64,000 nucleotides of DNA from CAVRRZ01 sp963723745 (GCA_963723745.1 CAVRRZ010000004.1:248001-312000); one strand, 5' to 3'; positions 15,721 to 24,096 are shown, counted from the stretch's first letter. Notes: a model not told the origin generated them from the letters alone. A program made the numbers and translations.

Positions 15721-17250
15721 ATGACGATCCCCTCGCACGTCGAACTCCGGGGTGTGACGAAGCGCTTCGGCGCGACGCTGGCGCTCGCGGATGTCGACCT
15801 CGACGTCCGCCGCGGCACCGTGCACGCACTCGTGGGCGAGAACGGGGCCGGCAAGTCGACGCTGGGCAGGGTGATCGCGGGTGTGCACGCACCCGATGCG
15901 GGAGAGCTCCGGGTGGCGGGGCGGCCGGTCGAACTCCGGTCGCCCCGCCAGGCTCTCGACCTGGGGCTGACCATCATCGCGCAGGAGCTGGCGCTCGTGC
16001 CCGAGCGGTCCGTCGTCGAGAACGTGTACCTCGGCATCGAGGATCACCGCGGCCCCTGGGTACGCCGCGGCGCGCTCCGACGGCGCTTCGAGGAGTTGGT
16101 CGAGACGTCGGGCATCGTCGTCGCCCCGGACGTTCCGGTCGGCTCGCTCGGGGTGGGCGAGCAACAGAAGGTCGAGATCCTGCGGGCCCTCGCCCGCCGG
16201 GCCGGTCTGATCGTCATGGACGAGCCGACCGCCCGGCTCGCCGCCGGCGAGACCGCCGCGCTGAGGGCCACGATCCGCCGGCTCGCCGACGGAGGGACGA
16301 CCGTCGTGTTCGTGTCGCACTTCCTCGACGAGATCCTCACCCTCGCCGACACCGTGACGGTGATGCGCGACGGCCGCGTCGTCCGCAGCGGACCGGCGGC
16401 GGACGAGGACCACCGTTCGCTGATCGAGGGGATGACCGGCCGGAAGATGGAGGCGGCCTTCCCCGAGAAGCCGTCACCGAAGGCCGACGCGCGGGAGGTG
16501 CTGCGCGTGTCCGGCCTGAGCCGGCGTGGCGCCTTCGAGGACGTCAGCTTCACCGTGCGGGCCGGCGAGATCGTCGCGCTCGCAGGGCTGGTCGGTGCCG
16601 GTCGAAGTGAGACGGTCCGGGCCGTGTACGGCGCCGACCGCGCCGACCGCGGGTCCGTGACGCTGGACGGCAAGCCGCTGCGGGTGCGGCACCCGCGCCA
16701 GGCCATCGCTCGGGGCGTCGCGATGATCCCGGAGTCCCGCAAGGACCAGGGACTGCTTCTGACCCGCTCCGTGCGCGAGAACGTCAGCCTGCCGTTCCTG
16801 CGCCGGCTGTCCCGCGCCGGTCTCGTGTCGACCCGACGGGAGCGCCACGAGGCGGAGCAGCGCACGGCCGAGGTGGGTGTCAAGGCCGCGAGTTCCGAGG
16901 TTGCCGTGAGCGCGCTGTCGGGCGGGAACCAGCAGAAGCTGCTGTTCGCGCGGTCGTTGATGCAGACGCCTTCCCTACTGATCGCCGATGAGCCGACCCG
17001 GGGTGTCGATGTCGGGGCCAAGCGCGCGATCTACGGCCTTCTCGCCGATCTCGCCGCCCACGACATGGCGATCCTCGTCGTGTCCTCGGAACTCGAGGAG
17101 GTGCTGGGCATCGCGCACCGGATCCTGGTGATGCGTGGCGGCCGCCTCGTCGCCGAGCTCGACGGCCGCACCGCCAGCGAGAACGACGTGATGGCTGCCG
17201 CCTTCGGCACCGACGACCAGCCCTTTCGCGAGACAGAGGTGACCGTATGA
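15721..17250 (+). CDS. Sugar-type ABC importer ATP-binding protein with two ATPase domains
   Basis: A 509-residue RbsA/MglA-type ATPase. The first domain has Walker A GENGAGKST near residue 40, signature VGEQQKVEILRAL and Walker B LIVMDEPTA. The second domain has the degenerate P-loop GLVGAGRSE typical of the family, signature LSGGNQQKLLFARSL and Walker B LLIADEPTRG. It powers import through the permease encoded next, whose start overlaps this stop by four bases. Confidence 0.95.
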   Translation: MTIPSHVELRGVTKRFGATLALADVDLDVRRGTVHALVGENGAGKSTLGRVIAGVHAPDAGELRVAGRPVELRSPRQALDLGLTIIAQELALVPERSVVENVYLGIEDHRGPWVRRGALRRRFEELVETSGIVVAPDVPVGSLGVGEQQKVEILRALARRAGLIVMDEPTARLAAGETAALRATIRRLADGGTTVVFVSHFLDEILTLADTVTVMRDGRVVRSGPAADEDHRSLIEGMTGRKMEAAFPEKPSPKADAREVLRVSGLSRRGAFEDVSFTVRAGEIVALAGLVGAGRSETVRAVYGADRADRGSVTLDGKPLRVRHPRQAIARGVAMIPESRKDQGLLLTRSVRENVSLPFLRRLSRAGLVSTRRERHEAEQRTAEVGVKAASSEVAVSALSGGNQQKLLFARSLMQTPSLLIADEPTRGVDVGAKRAIYGLLADLAAHDMAILVVSSELEEVLGIAHRILVMRGGRLVAELDGRTASENDVMAAAFGTDDQPFRETEVTV

Positions 17251-18239
17251 GCACGCAGACCGACAGCCCCGAGGTCGAGACGGCTGCTCCGCCGTCCGAA
17301 CCGAAGCGGATAGGTCACTACCTGCGCAGCTTCGGCGTCGTCTGGGTCACCCTGCTGCTCTTCCTCGGGCTCGGCCTGCAGACCGACAACTTCCTCAGCG
17401 AAGCCAACCTGCGCAACATCCTGGACCAGCAGTCCGCCGTGCTCATCGTCGCCGCCTTCGCGACCTTGGTCATGATCGCGGGCGGTTTCGACATCTCGCT
17501 CTCGGCCATCTTCGTGCTGAGCCCCCTCGTCGCGCTCCGGGTCGAGAACGCCACCGGCTCGCTGACGCTCACGCTGCTTGCCGGAGTGATCACCGGGCTC
17601 GTCTGCGGAGCCATCAACGGTGTGGTGGTGACCAAGGGACGGATCAACTCGTTCATCGCGACGCTCGCGACGTCGTTCGTCTTCTTCGGCTTCGCCTACC
17701 TCGTCAGCGAGAGCTCCATCCTGCGGCCCGAGGACATGGCGATCCGCGACATCGCAGCAACGCGGTTCCTCGGGATCACCACCGCCACGTGGCTGGCCCT
17801 GATCGCGGTCGCGATCGCGTGGATCCTGCTCGAACGGACCCGCTTCGGGCGCTACGTCTTCGCGTCCGGTGGCAACCCGGAGGCGGCCCGACTGGCCGGC
17901 GTACCGGTGGAACGCGTGCAGGCCATGACCTTCGTGCTCGCCGGGCTGGCTGCCGGCCTCGCGGGCACGCTGAACGCGGCGCGGACTCTCACGGCCCAGG
18001 CAGCCGACGACTTCACCCTCGTCTTCGCGGTGATCGCCGCCATCGTCGTGGGCGGAACGTCCATCGCGGGTGGAGCGGGTGCGGTCTGGCGGACGGTGGT
18101 GGGGGTGTTCTTCATCGCCCTCCTGGTCAACGGCTTCAACCTCAACGGCGTCGACCCCATCTACCAGCGCATCATCCAGGGTGCCGTCATCCTGGCCGCG
18201 GTGGGCATCGACGCATGGTCACGGGCCCGACGAACGTAG
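17247..18239 (+). CDS. Sugar-type ABC importer permease (RbsC-like)
   Basis: A 330-residue membrane protein with about eight to ten hydrophobic helices. The BPD_transp_2 signature region GGNPEAARLAGVPVERVQAM (coupling helix contacting the ATPase) is present near residue 210, followed by AIVVGGTSIAGGAGAVWRTV. It forms the channel of the importer encoded by 14670-18239. Only one permease gene is present, so a homodimer is expected. It converges on the gntR gene, with a hairpin between them. Confidence 0.93.
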   Translation: MSTQTDSPEVETAAPPSEPKRIGHYLRSFGVVWVTLLLFLGLGLQTDNFLSEANLRNILDQQSAVLIVAAFATLVMIAGGFDISLSAIFVLSPLVALRVENATGSLTLTLLAGVITGLVCGAINGVVVTKGRINSFIATLATSFVFFGFAYLVSESSILRPEDMAIRDIAATRFLGITTATWLALIAVAIAWILLERTRFGRYVFASGGNPEAARLAGVPVERVQAMTFVLAGLAAGLAGTLNAARTLTAQAADDFTLVFAVIAAIVVGGTSIAGGAGAVWRTVVGVFFIALLVNGFNLNGVDPIYQRIIQGAVILAAVGIDAWSRARRT

Positions 18240-18320
18240 GGCAGCCCGCTGGAACCCTGCCGACCGCCCGCGCTCCACGCGCGGCCCTCAGGCCCGCACG
18301 ACCCAGGCGGAGAGGTGCAG

Positions 18321-18339
18321 CGTCGTCCTCAGGACGACG
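18321..18339. terminator. Short hairpin between convergent permease and gntR genes
   Basis: Arms 18321-18329 and 18331-18339 are perfectly complementary (a 7-bp stem with a 5-base loop is the realistic fold). It overlaps the gntR stop codon. A weak terminator candidate for both directions. Confidence 0.4.
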
Positions 18340-19009
18340 TCACCGGGACGTGCCCGGCCCAGCTGCCCCGGACGTGGCCGATGTGCTGGCGCATCAACCG
18401 CTCCAGGCCGTTCCGGTCGCCGCCCTCGATCAGCCGCAGCATCTCCAGGTGCTCCTCCGCGGAGGTGGAGAGCTCCCCGCTCTCGGCCAGGGGGGCCAGC
18501 CCGAGCAGCCGGGCGCGGGCCCGCAGTTCCGCGACGATGGTGACCAGCTGCTCGTTGCCGGCCAGGGAGAGCAACGCCAGGTGGAACTGGCGGTCGGACT
18601 CGACGTAGTCGAGAAGGTCCGGGGTGCGCGCCAGGTCGACGATCCGCTGGGCCATCGGCCGCAGCCGGTCGAGGTCCGCGGCCGTGGCCCGATCCACGAC
18701 GTCCACGGTGGTGGGCACTTCCAGGAGCAGCCGGATGCCGGTGATCTCGTCGAGCTCCCGGTCGGAGAGTTCCCGCACCCGGAAGCCCTTGTTGGGCACG
18801 GTGAGGACCAACCCCTCCTTGACCAGCTCGAGCATCGCCTCGCGCACCGGCGTGGCCGAGACGCCGAATCTCGCGGCCAGCGTCGGCGCCGAGTAGAGCT
18901 CGCCGGGCGCCATCTGCCCGGTGACCATCGCCGCCCGCAGCGCGTGGATGACCTGGCTGCGGACGCTGCGGCGAGCCTCCAGCGACGGGAGCCCCTGGGG
19001 CTCGCTCAC
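18329..19009 (-). CDS. GntR-family (FadR subfamily) transcriptional regulator
   Basis: A 226-residue regulator. The winged HTH (about residues 15-80) contains SQVIHALRAAMVTGQMAPGE, ARFGVSATPVREAMLELVKE and LVLTVPNKGFRVREL. The C-terminal all-helical FCD domain has the metal/ligand-binding pattern of ESDRQFHLALLSLAGN, a middle His region and RLMRQHIGHVRGSW. It probably represses its own operon and the divergent oxidoreductase genes through the inverted repeat at 20087-20105. Its start overlaps the upstream cyclodeaminase stop by four bases. Confidence 0.9.
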   Translation of the reverse strand: MSEPQGLPSLEARRSVRSQVIHALRAAMVTGQMAPGELYSAPTLAARFGVSATPVREAMLELVKEGLVLTVPNKGFRVRELSDRELDEITGIRLLLEVPTTVDVVDRATAADLDRLRPMAQRIVDLARTPDLLDYVESDRQFHLALLSLAGNEQLVTIVAELRARARLLGLAPLAESGELSTSAEEHLEMLRLIEGGDRNGLERLMRQHIGHVRGSWAGHVPVTSS

Positions 19010-19941
19010 CGGTCGACCGCCGCCAGCACCGCGGTCGCGACCACGAGGTCCTCCCAGCCCATGCCCACGGTCTTGATCAGCCGCGGACGCGTGACCGCTT
19101 CGCCCCGCACGAGCCGAGCCAGAGGCACGAGGTCGGCCTCGGTCACCGCCCCCTCGGCCATGGCCAGGACGACGTCACCGGCCTCCCGGCAGGCAGCGGT
19201 CACCGATTCGACGACCACGCCGCAACGGCGCACCGTCTCGGTGTCCACCTCCCGAGCGCCGGGTTCGTGGGATCCGCAGGCGACCACGACGGCGCTCTCT
19301 CCGAGCAGCCGACCGTCGAACAGCGGCTCCCGGGCGGTGGTGCAGCAGGCCACGACGTCGGCGTCGACCACGTCCGCAGCGCTCGCGACCTCGGCGTCGA
19401 CCCCGTCGGCCCGCAGCCGGTCGACGAAGGCCGCGGTCTTCTCCGGCACGCGGCCGACCACACCGACGGAGCCCAGCGGGCGGACCGCACGCAGCGCCGC
19501 GACATGCCCTTCGGCCTGCGGACCGGTACCGAAGACCAGCAGCCGGTGCGCTGTCGCGGGTGCGATCAGGTCGACCCCCAGCGCCGAGACGGCGGGGGTG
19601 CGCAGACTGGTCAGCGCGATCCCGTCGAGCACCCCGACCGGCGCCAGGGTCTCGGCGTCGAAGACCACGCAGACTGCGTTGATCCTGGGCAGCCCCGGCC
19701 CGGGGACGTCCGGGGCCACCGTGGCCAGCTTGACCGCGGCCAGCGTGCGGCCACCGAGTCGGGCTCCGGCGTCCGAGGGCATCACGAGCAGCTCGCCGGC
19801 GCCGAAGGGCCGGCTGGTCCGCGGCGACTCGGCCTCCGGGTCCATGCCGCCCAGCAAGGCCTCGCGCAGCGCGTCCACCGCGTCGGTCCAGCCGACGGCG
19901 GCGGTCACTGCGGCGGCGTCCAGGACGCGCACGGCTCTCAC
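19006..19941 (-). CDS. Ornithine cyclodeaminase / pyrroline-carboxylate reductase-like (OCD/mu-crystallin family)
   Basis: A 311-residue NAD(P)-dependent enzyme. The Rossmann motif VFGTGPQAEGHVAAL (about residues 130-145) and upstream KLATVAPDVPGPGLPRINAV fit the OCD/mu-crystallin family, whose members include ornithine cyclodeaminase, alanine dehydrogenase and delta-1-pyrroline-2-carboxylate reductase. Linked to a D-hydroxyproline-dehydrogenase-like complex, a reductase of cyclic imino acids such as pyrroline-2-carboxylate is the most sensible guess. GTG start; a 25-codon ORF ends across it (GTGA). Confidence 0.87.
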   Translation of the reverse strand: MRAVRVLDAAAVTAAVGWTDAVDALREALLGGMDPEAESPRTSRPFGAGELLVMPSDAGARLGGRTLAAVKLATVAPDVPGPGLPRINAVCVVFDAETLAPVGVLDGIALTSLRTPAVSALGVDLIAPATAHRLLVFGTGPQAEGHVAALRAVRPLGSVGVVGRVPEKTAAFVDRLRADGVDAEVASAADVVDADVVACCTTAREPLFDGRLLGESAVVVACGSHEPGAREVDTETVRRCGVVVESVTAACREAGDVVLAMAEGAVTEADLVPLARLVRGEAVTRPRLIKTVGMGWEDLVVATAVLAAVDR

Positions 19942-20015
19942 GCTCCCGCGGGTGCGACGGTGACGGTGTGCACGTCGACGAGGACGCCGGGCCTCGGTGC
20001 GCGGGCGGCGGTCAT
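19938..20015 (-). CDS. Short 25-residue ORF upstream of the cyclodeaminase gene
   Basis: ATG at 20015 with GGAG about 6 bases upstream; the peptide ends VDVHTVTVAPAGA and its TGA overlaps the GTG start of the next gene. The good ribosome site and the overlap suggest it is translated and couples translation of the next gene. It could be a leader peptide or the stump of a larger gene; VDVHT recalls proline-racemase/hydroxyproline-epimerase starts, but that is too short to trust. Confidence 0.4.
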   Translation of the reverse strand: MTAARAPRPGVLVDVHTVTVAPAGA

Positions 20016-20086
20016 GGGGCGCTCCGTTCGAGAAGTTCGGCGGTCGCGGGGAGTCCGAGCAGCGGTTCCGCCCCCGGTCGGCAACA

Positions 20087-20105
20087 GTACAATTTTACAT
20101 TGCAC
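20087..20105. promoter_or_regulatory. Inverted-repeat operator between divergent GntR and oxidoreductase operons
   Basis: GTACAAT - TTTAC - ATTGCAC: 7-bp arms matching at 6 positions with a 5-base spacer, a striking AT-rich island in a GC-rich region. TACAAT could serve as a -10 element for the rightward operon. Position between the divergent operons makes it the likely site of the GntR-family regulator encoded at 18329-19009. Confidence 0.55.
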
Positions 20106-20136
20106 AGCCTCGCAGCAACGACCGGAGGAGACGCCT

Positions 20137-20262
20137 GTGACATCCCCCGCCGCGTCCGGACCTCGGCAGATCCGGCTCGGCGACGACGAGGACGGCGACC
20201 GGGGCTCCCGCGACCGGGGCTCCCGCGACCGGATCGCCGACCGGGCACTCGGTCGGGGATGA
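20137..20262 (+). CDS. Short 41-residue charged ORF leading the oxidoreductase operon
   Basis: A GTG start with GGAGGAG 6 bases upstream, the best ribosome site of this operon; its TGA overlaps the ATG of the FAD oxidoreductase (ATGA). The peptide is hydrophilic (IRLGDDEDGDRGSRDRGSRD) and contains two exact copies of a 15-bp unit (20197-20226) giving the DRGSR repeat. No homolog is recognised. It may serve only to couple translation, or be a remnant of a larger gene. Confidence 0.45.
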   Translation: MTSPAASGPRQIRLGDDEDGDRGSRDRGSRDRIADRALGRG

Positions 20263-21437
20263 CCGACGCACCCCGCCGTCCCGATGTCGTCGTCATCGGA
20301 GCCGGCGTGATCGGGGCCGCCTGCGCGTACTTCGCCGCCGCCGCCGGGCTGTCGGTCGTCGTGGTCGACCGCGGCCCGATCGCCGGCGGGACGACCGGAG
20401 CCGGGGAGGGCAACCTGCTCGTCTCGGACAAGGAACCCGGCCCCGAGCTCGACCTCGCGCTGCTGTCGAACCGGGCCTGGCGGGAGCTGGGCGCGCTGCC
20501 GCTGCGCGACCGGACCCTGGGGGAACTGGTCGAGCTGGAGGAGAGGGGCAGCCTGGTGGTCGCCTCGTCCGCAGCCACCTTCACCGCCCTCACCGAGCTG
20601 GCCGGGGACCAGCGGGCGGCCGGCGTCGAGTCGGTCGCCGTGCCGGCGGGCGAACTGGTCGAGCACGAACCCGCCCTCGCCGGCGACCTGGCCGGCGGGT
20701 ACCTGTACCCGCAGGACATGCAGCTGCAGCCCATGCTGGGCGCTGCGGCACTGCTCCGGCTGGCGCGGGACGCCGGCGCCGCCGTGCTGACCGGCGAGGA
20801 GGTGACCGGCCTGCTGCGCGACGGCGACCGGGTCACCGGCGTGCGGACCGCCGTACGGGACGTGCCTGCCGGGGCCGTGGTGAACGCGGCGGGCACCTGG
20901 GCAGGGCAGGTCGCGGCGCTGGCCGGGGTTCCCCTGCCGGTGGCCCCCCGGCGTGGGTTCGTTCTGGTCACCGAGCCGTTGCCCCCCGTGCTGCGGCACA
21001 CGGTCTACGCCGCCGACTACGTCGCCGACGTGGCCAGCGACTCCGCGGCGCTGCAGGCCTCCCCGGTCGTGGAGGGCACCCGCGCGGGCACCGTCCTGAT
21101 CGGCGCGACCCGGGAGCGCGTCGGCTTCGACCGCCGCTGGTCATCCGAGGCGGTACGGGAACTCGCCGACGGCGCCCGGCGGCTCTTCCCCTTCCTGGCC
21201 GACGTCTCGGTGCTGCGCGGCTACCTCGGGTTCCGCCCCTTCTGCCCCGACCACCTGCCGGTGATCGGGCCCGATCCGCGCGCACCGGGGCTGTGGCACG
21301 CCTGCGGCCACGAGGGCGCCGGGATCGGCCTGGCCGCCGCCACCGGCATGCTGGTCGCCCAGGGCCTCTGCGCCCGGCCGACCGAGCTGTCCCTTCAGCC
21401 GTTCCGTCCCGAGCGCTTCGAGGAGCTGCCGGCATGA
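20259..21437 (+). CDS. FAD-dependent oxidoreductase, D-amino-acid/hydroxyproline oxidase-like (beta subunit)
   Basis: A 392-residue DAO-family flavoprotein. The FAD-binding Rossmann start VVVIGAGVIGAACAYFAA is at residues 9-26, with GGTTGAGEGNLLVSDKE following, and the C-terminal DAO signature RPFCPDHLPVIGPDP and HACGHEGAGIGLAAATG. The family includes HcnC, the opine oxidase B subunit and the beta subunit of D-hydroxyproline dehydrogenase. Directly followed by a [2Fe-2S] protein and an FAD/NAD oxidoreductase, it forms the classical three-subunit dehydrogenase. Substrate by inference: a D-imino or D-amino acid. Confidence 0.88.
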   Translation: MTDAPRRPDVVVIGAGVIGAACAYFAAAAGLSVVVVDRGPIAGGTTGAGEGNLLVSDKEPGPELDLALLSNRAWRELGALPLRDRTLGELVELEERGSLVVASSAATFTALTELAGDQRAAGVESVAVPAGELVEHEPALAGDLAGGYLYPQDMQLQPMLGAAALLRLARDAGAAVLTGEEVTGLLRDGDRVTGVRTAVRDVPAGAVVNAAGTWAGQVAALAGVPLPVAPRRGFVLVTEPLPPVLRHTVYAADYVADVASDSAALQASPVVEGTRAGTVLIGATRERVGFDRRWSSEAVRELADGARRLFPFLADVSVLRGYLGFRPFCPDHLPVIGPDPRAPGLWHACGHEGAGIGLAAATGMLVAQGLCARPTELSLQPFRPERFEELPA

Positions 21438-21712
21438 CCCGCACGGACACCTTCACCTTCGATGGGGTGCCCATCCCGTTCCAGGACGGCTGGTCGGTGG
21501 GCGCGGCGCTGACCGCGGCCGGCATCCGGTCGTGGCGGACCACCCGGCACCAGGGCCGCCCGCGGGGATTGTTCTGCGGGATCGGCGTCTGCTTCGACTG
21601 CCTGGTGACGGTGGACGGCCGGCCCTCGCTCCGGGCCTGCCTCCTGCCGGCGCGGCCAGGGACGGCGGTCACCACCCAGTCCGGGACGGGACACGATGAC
21701 CACGCCAGCTGA
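21434..21712 (+). CDS. [2Fe-2S] ferredoxin-like subunit (HcnA/gamma type)
   Basis: A 92-residue protein with the plant-type ferredoxin cysteine loop: CGIGVCFDC (residues 56-64), plus a later Cys in SLRACLL. Proteins this short and of this type are the gamma subunits of HcnABC and D-hydroxyproline dehydrogenases, passing electrons between the two flavin subunits. It overlaps the upstream gene by four bases and the downstream gene by 17. Confidence 0.9.
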   Translation: MTRTDTFTFDGVPIPFQDGWSVGAALTAAGIRSWRTTRHQGRPRGLFCGIGVCFDCLVTVDGRPSLRACLLPARPGTAVTTQSGTGHDDHAS

Positions 21713-23129
21713 CCGCGTCGAGGTGCTCGTCGTCGGCGGCGGCCCGGCCGGACTCTCCGCGGCGGCGGCCGCAGCCGAGGCGGGGGCCTCCGTTGCGCTG
21801 GTGGACGCCGGCCTCGGCCCGGGAGGGCAGTATTGGCGCGGCGCCGAGCAGGCCTCCGCCGCCGCGCTGCACCACGACCGCCGGCGCTTCCTCGAGCTCC
21901 TGGACCGGACGAGAGCCGGGTCGGTGGCGTTCCTGTCCCGGCACACCGTGCAGACCGTCGCCGCCGACGGCGACGGCTGGGTGGTGCGCTGCGTCCTGGG
22001 CAGCGAGCCCAGGGCCGGCGGTGGGACGGCGACGATCCGTGGCCGGCGACTGGTCCTGGCCACCGGCGCCTACGACCGGCAGCTGCCCTTCCCTGGGTGG
22101 GACCTGCCCGGGGTGCTCGCCGCCGGCGGCGTCCAGGCGCTGCTCAAGCAGCACGGTGTTCCGGCCGGCCGACACGCGGTCGTCGCCGGCACCGGGCCAT
22201 TCCTGCTCCCCGTGGCCGACGGACTGCTGCGCAGCGGCGTGCGGGTGACGTCGGTCGTCGAGGCGAACTCGCCGGCCGGCTTCGCCCGCCATCCGCAGGC
22301 GGTGCTCGGCGCGCGCGCCAAGCTGGGTGAGGCGGCCGGCTACCTGGGCAGGCTGGTGCGCACCCGGACGCCGTACCGGCGTCGCTCGGTCGTCGTCCGG
22401 GCCATCGGGACCGACCGGCTCGAGGCGGTGGAGATCGCCCCGCTCGATCGGGCCGGCCGCCGGGCGCCCGGCGCAACCTCCACCGTTGCGTGCGACCTGC
22501 TGGCGGTCGGCTGGGGGTTCACCCCGAACGTGGAACTGCACCTGCAGGTGGGCTGCACGGTGGTCCGAGATGCCGACGGAAGCCTGGTCGTCGAGGCCGA
22601 CGGGGACGGGCGGACGAGCACGCCGGGGGTCTGGGCCGCCGGGGAGTCGACCGGCATCGGCGGCGCGGACCTCGCCGTCACCGAGGGCGAGATCGTCGGT
22701 CGGTCAGCGGCCGGCGTCCCGGTCCCTGACCGGCTGCGCCGCCGGCGAGCGGCGCTGCGCCGCTTCGCCGTGGCCATGCACGCGGTGCACCCGGTGCCGG
22801 CAGCCGTGCTGGACGGGCTGCCCGACGACACCGTGCTCTGCCGGTGCGAGGAGGTGCCGGCCGGCGCCGTGCGAGACGCCGTCCTCGAGTGGGGCGCCAC
22901 GGACGCCCGCACCGTCAAACTGCTCACCCGCACCGGGATGGGGTGGTGCCAGGGCCGGGTCTGCGGCTCGGCCACCGCCCTGCTCACCGCTCGGGCGTGC
23001 GGGCGCGAGTGCGGGGTGGCGGACCTGCGGGCGTTCGCCGGCCGCCCGCTGCCCGTCCCGCTGCCACTGAGCCAGCTCGCCGAGCCAGCGGACGGGGCAG
23101 CGATCTGGTCCAGCACCCCTCGCGGGTAG
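21696..23129 (+). CDS. FAD/NAD(P)-dependent oxidoreductase with C-terminal BFD-type [2Fe-2S] region (alpha subunit)
   Basis: A 477-residue protein. The N-terminal dinucleotide fold VLVVGGGPAGLSAAAAAAEAG is followed by a second nucleotide fold (HAVVAGTGPFLLPVADGLLR) and GVWAAGESTGIGGADLA for FAD. The C-terminal domain has CRCEEVPAGAVRDAV and TGMGWCQGRVCG, the four-Cys BFD-like cluster of HcnB, OoxA and D-hydroxyproline dehydrogenase alpha subunits. This supports assignment of 20259-23129 as one heterotrimeric dehydrogenase. HcnB-type hydrogen cyanide synthesis from glycine cannot be excluded by sequence alone. Confidence 0.88.
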   Translation: MTTPADRVEVLVVGGGPAGLSAAAAAAEAGASVALVDAGLGPGGQYWRGAEQASAAALHHDRRRFLELLDRTRAGSVAFLSRHTVQTVAADGDGWVVRCVLGSEPRAGGGTATIRGRRLVLATGAYDRQLPFPGWDLPGVLAAGGVQALLKQHGVPAGRHAVVAGTGPFLLPVADGLLRSGVRVTSVVEANSPAGFARHPQAVLGARAKLGEAAGYLGRLVRTRTPYRRRSVVVRAIGTDRLEAVEIAPLDRAGRRAPGATSTVACDLLAVGWGFTPNVELHLQVGCTVVRDADGSLVVEADGDGRTSTPGVWAAGESTGIGGADLAVTEGEIVGRSAAGVPVPDRLRRRRAALRRFAVAMHAVHPVPAAVLDGLPDDTVLCRCEEVPAGAVRDAVLEWGATDARTVKLLTRTGMGWCQGRVCGSATALLTARACGRECGVADLRAFAGRPLPVPLPLSQLAEPADGAAIWSSTPRG

Positions 23130-23383
23130 GTCGGTCCGGTCGTCCACCGGGGACCGCACCGGACGGGATGACGATTCCGGTGAGCAGGCGGGCACCCGTC
23201 CAGCAGCTCGCGCGGCGGACCTGTGACCTGCGCTCGCCCTCGTCCTGGGTCAGCCCCGCATCGCACCGACGAGAACGGACTGCTCCGCCAGGATCGACGC
23301 AGCGCTCCGGGAGCTGCTGGACCGCGGCCTGAGCGTGGCACCCGGCTGCCGCCGCACCGGGGCTCCGCGGACCGACCGCGAGC

Positions 23384-23755
23384 TCACCCCGTCACCCCCG
23401 CCCCGAGGGTCCAGCCGAGACCGACTGCCCCGAACCCAGCGACGACACTGCCGCTGACGTACAGGGCGGCGTACAAGCGAGCACCGTCCTCCAGCAGGCG
23501 CAGCGACTCGTACGAGAAGGTGCTGTAGGTGGTGAGGGCCCCGCAGAGCCCTGTGCCCAGGACGGTCTCGACGGCCGTCGGCAGTCGGGGCGCGGCGGCG
23601 ACGAGGAAGCCGAGGACGAGGCAACCAGTGACGTTCGCGGTCATGGTGCCCCACGGGAAGAGTGTGTCGTGGCGGCTCTGGATCACGCGGTCGACGACGA
23701 AACGCAACGGCGCACCGAGTGCCGCTCCCAGCGCCACCCAGACGACGGCCGTCAT
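23384..23755 (-). CDS. crcB: CrcB/Fluc fluoride channel subunit
   Basis: A 123-residue membrane protein with four hydrophobic helices and the CrcB motifs GAALGAPLRFVVDR, GTMTANVTGCLVLG and LCGALTTYSTFSYE. Fluc channels export fluoride as dual-topology dimers; when two paralogs are adjacent they usually form a heterodimer, and a second CrcB is encoded at 24093-24545. Its start overlaps the DUF190 stop (ATGA). Confidence 0.93.
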   Translation of the reverse strand: MTAVVWVALGAALGAPLRFVVDRVIQSRHDTLFPWGTMTANVTGCLVLGFLVAAAPRLPTAVETVLGTGLCGALTTYSTFSYESLRLLEDGARLYAALYVSGSVVAGFGAVGLGWTLGAGVTG

Positions 23756-24096
23756 CCGGGGCGGTCCTCGGCGGGCGGCCCGACCACCGCCACGTCCTCG
23801 ACCGTGACCAGACCGGTCTGCCACAACTCCTGGGCGTCGTCCATGAATGCCCGGACGCGCGCGGCGTCGTCGACGATCACTACCACGACCGGCAGATCCC
23901 CCGACAGGTCGAGCAGCCGGTTGGTGTGGATGGTGCTGCCCCGCCCGAAGCCCTCGATCCCCCGGAAGACACTGGCGCCCCGGAGACCGGCGGCGTGGGC
24001 CCGGCGGACGATCTCGGTGTACAGCGGCCGGTGCCCGATGACATCACCCTCACCCACGAAGACCGTGAGCCGCACCGAGCCCGCGGGCCGAGTCAT
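23752..24096 (-). CDS. DUF190 (PII-like) protein
   Basis: A 114-residue protein with the DUF190 pattern VRLTVFVGEGDVIGHRPLYT, HAAGLRGASVFRGIEGFG and DLPVVVVIVDD. DUF190 folds resemble PII signalling proteins and are commonly found between crcB genes, so a regulatory role on fluoride export is suspected but not proven. It overlaps both neighbours by four bases and so is tightly co-translated with the two CrcB subunits. Confidence 0.92.
   Translation of the reverse strand: MTRPAGSVRLTVFVGEGDVIGHRPLYTEIVRRAHAAGLRGASVFRGIEGFGRGSTIHTNRLLDLSGDLPVVVVIVDDAARVRAFMDDAQELWQTGLVTVEDVAVVGPPAEDRPG

Noticed and set aside
17789..19963. 724-codon plus-strand ORF across permease, gntR and cyclodeaminase genes
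   Set aside because: Crosses three well-supported genes in the wrong frame or strand and has no motifs.
20197..20226. Two 15-bp direct repeats considered as a CRISPR or iteron array
   Set aside because: Only two adjacent copies without spacers, inside a small ORF; simple tandem duplication.
20137..20262. 41-codon ORF as an N-terminal extension of the FAD oxidoreductase
   Set aside because: It is in a different frame and ends in a stop overlapping the ATG; the Rossmann motif already starts at residue 9 of the oxidoreductase.
23130..23383. Possible short gene (RIDAALRELLDRGL-like frame) after the FAD oxidoreductase
   Set aside because: No start, ribosome site or recognisable family; could be a remnant but evidence is too thin.
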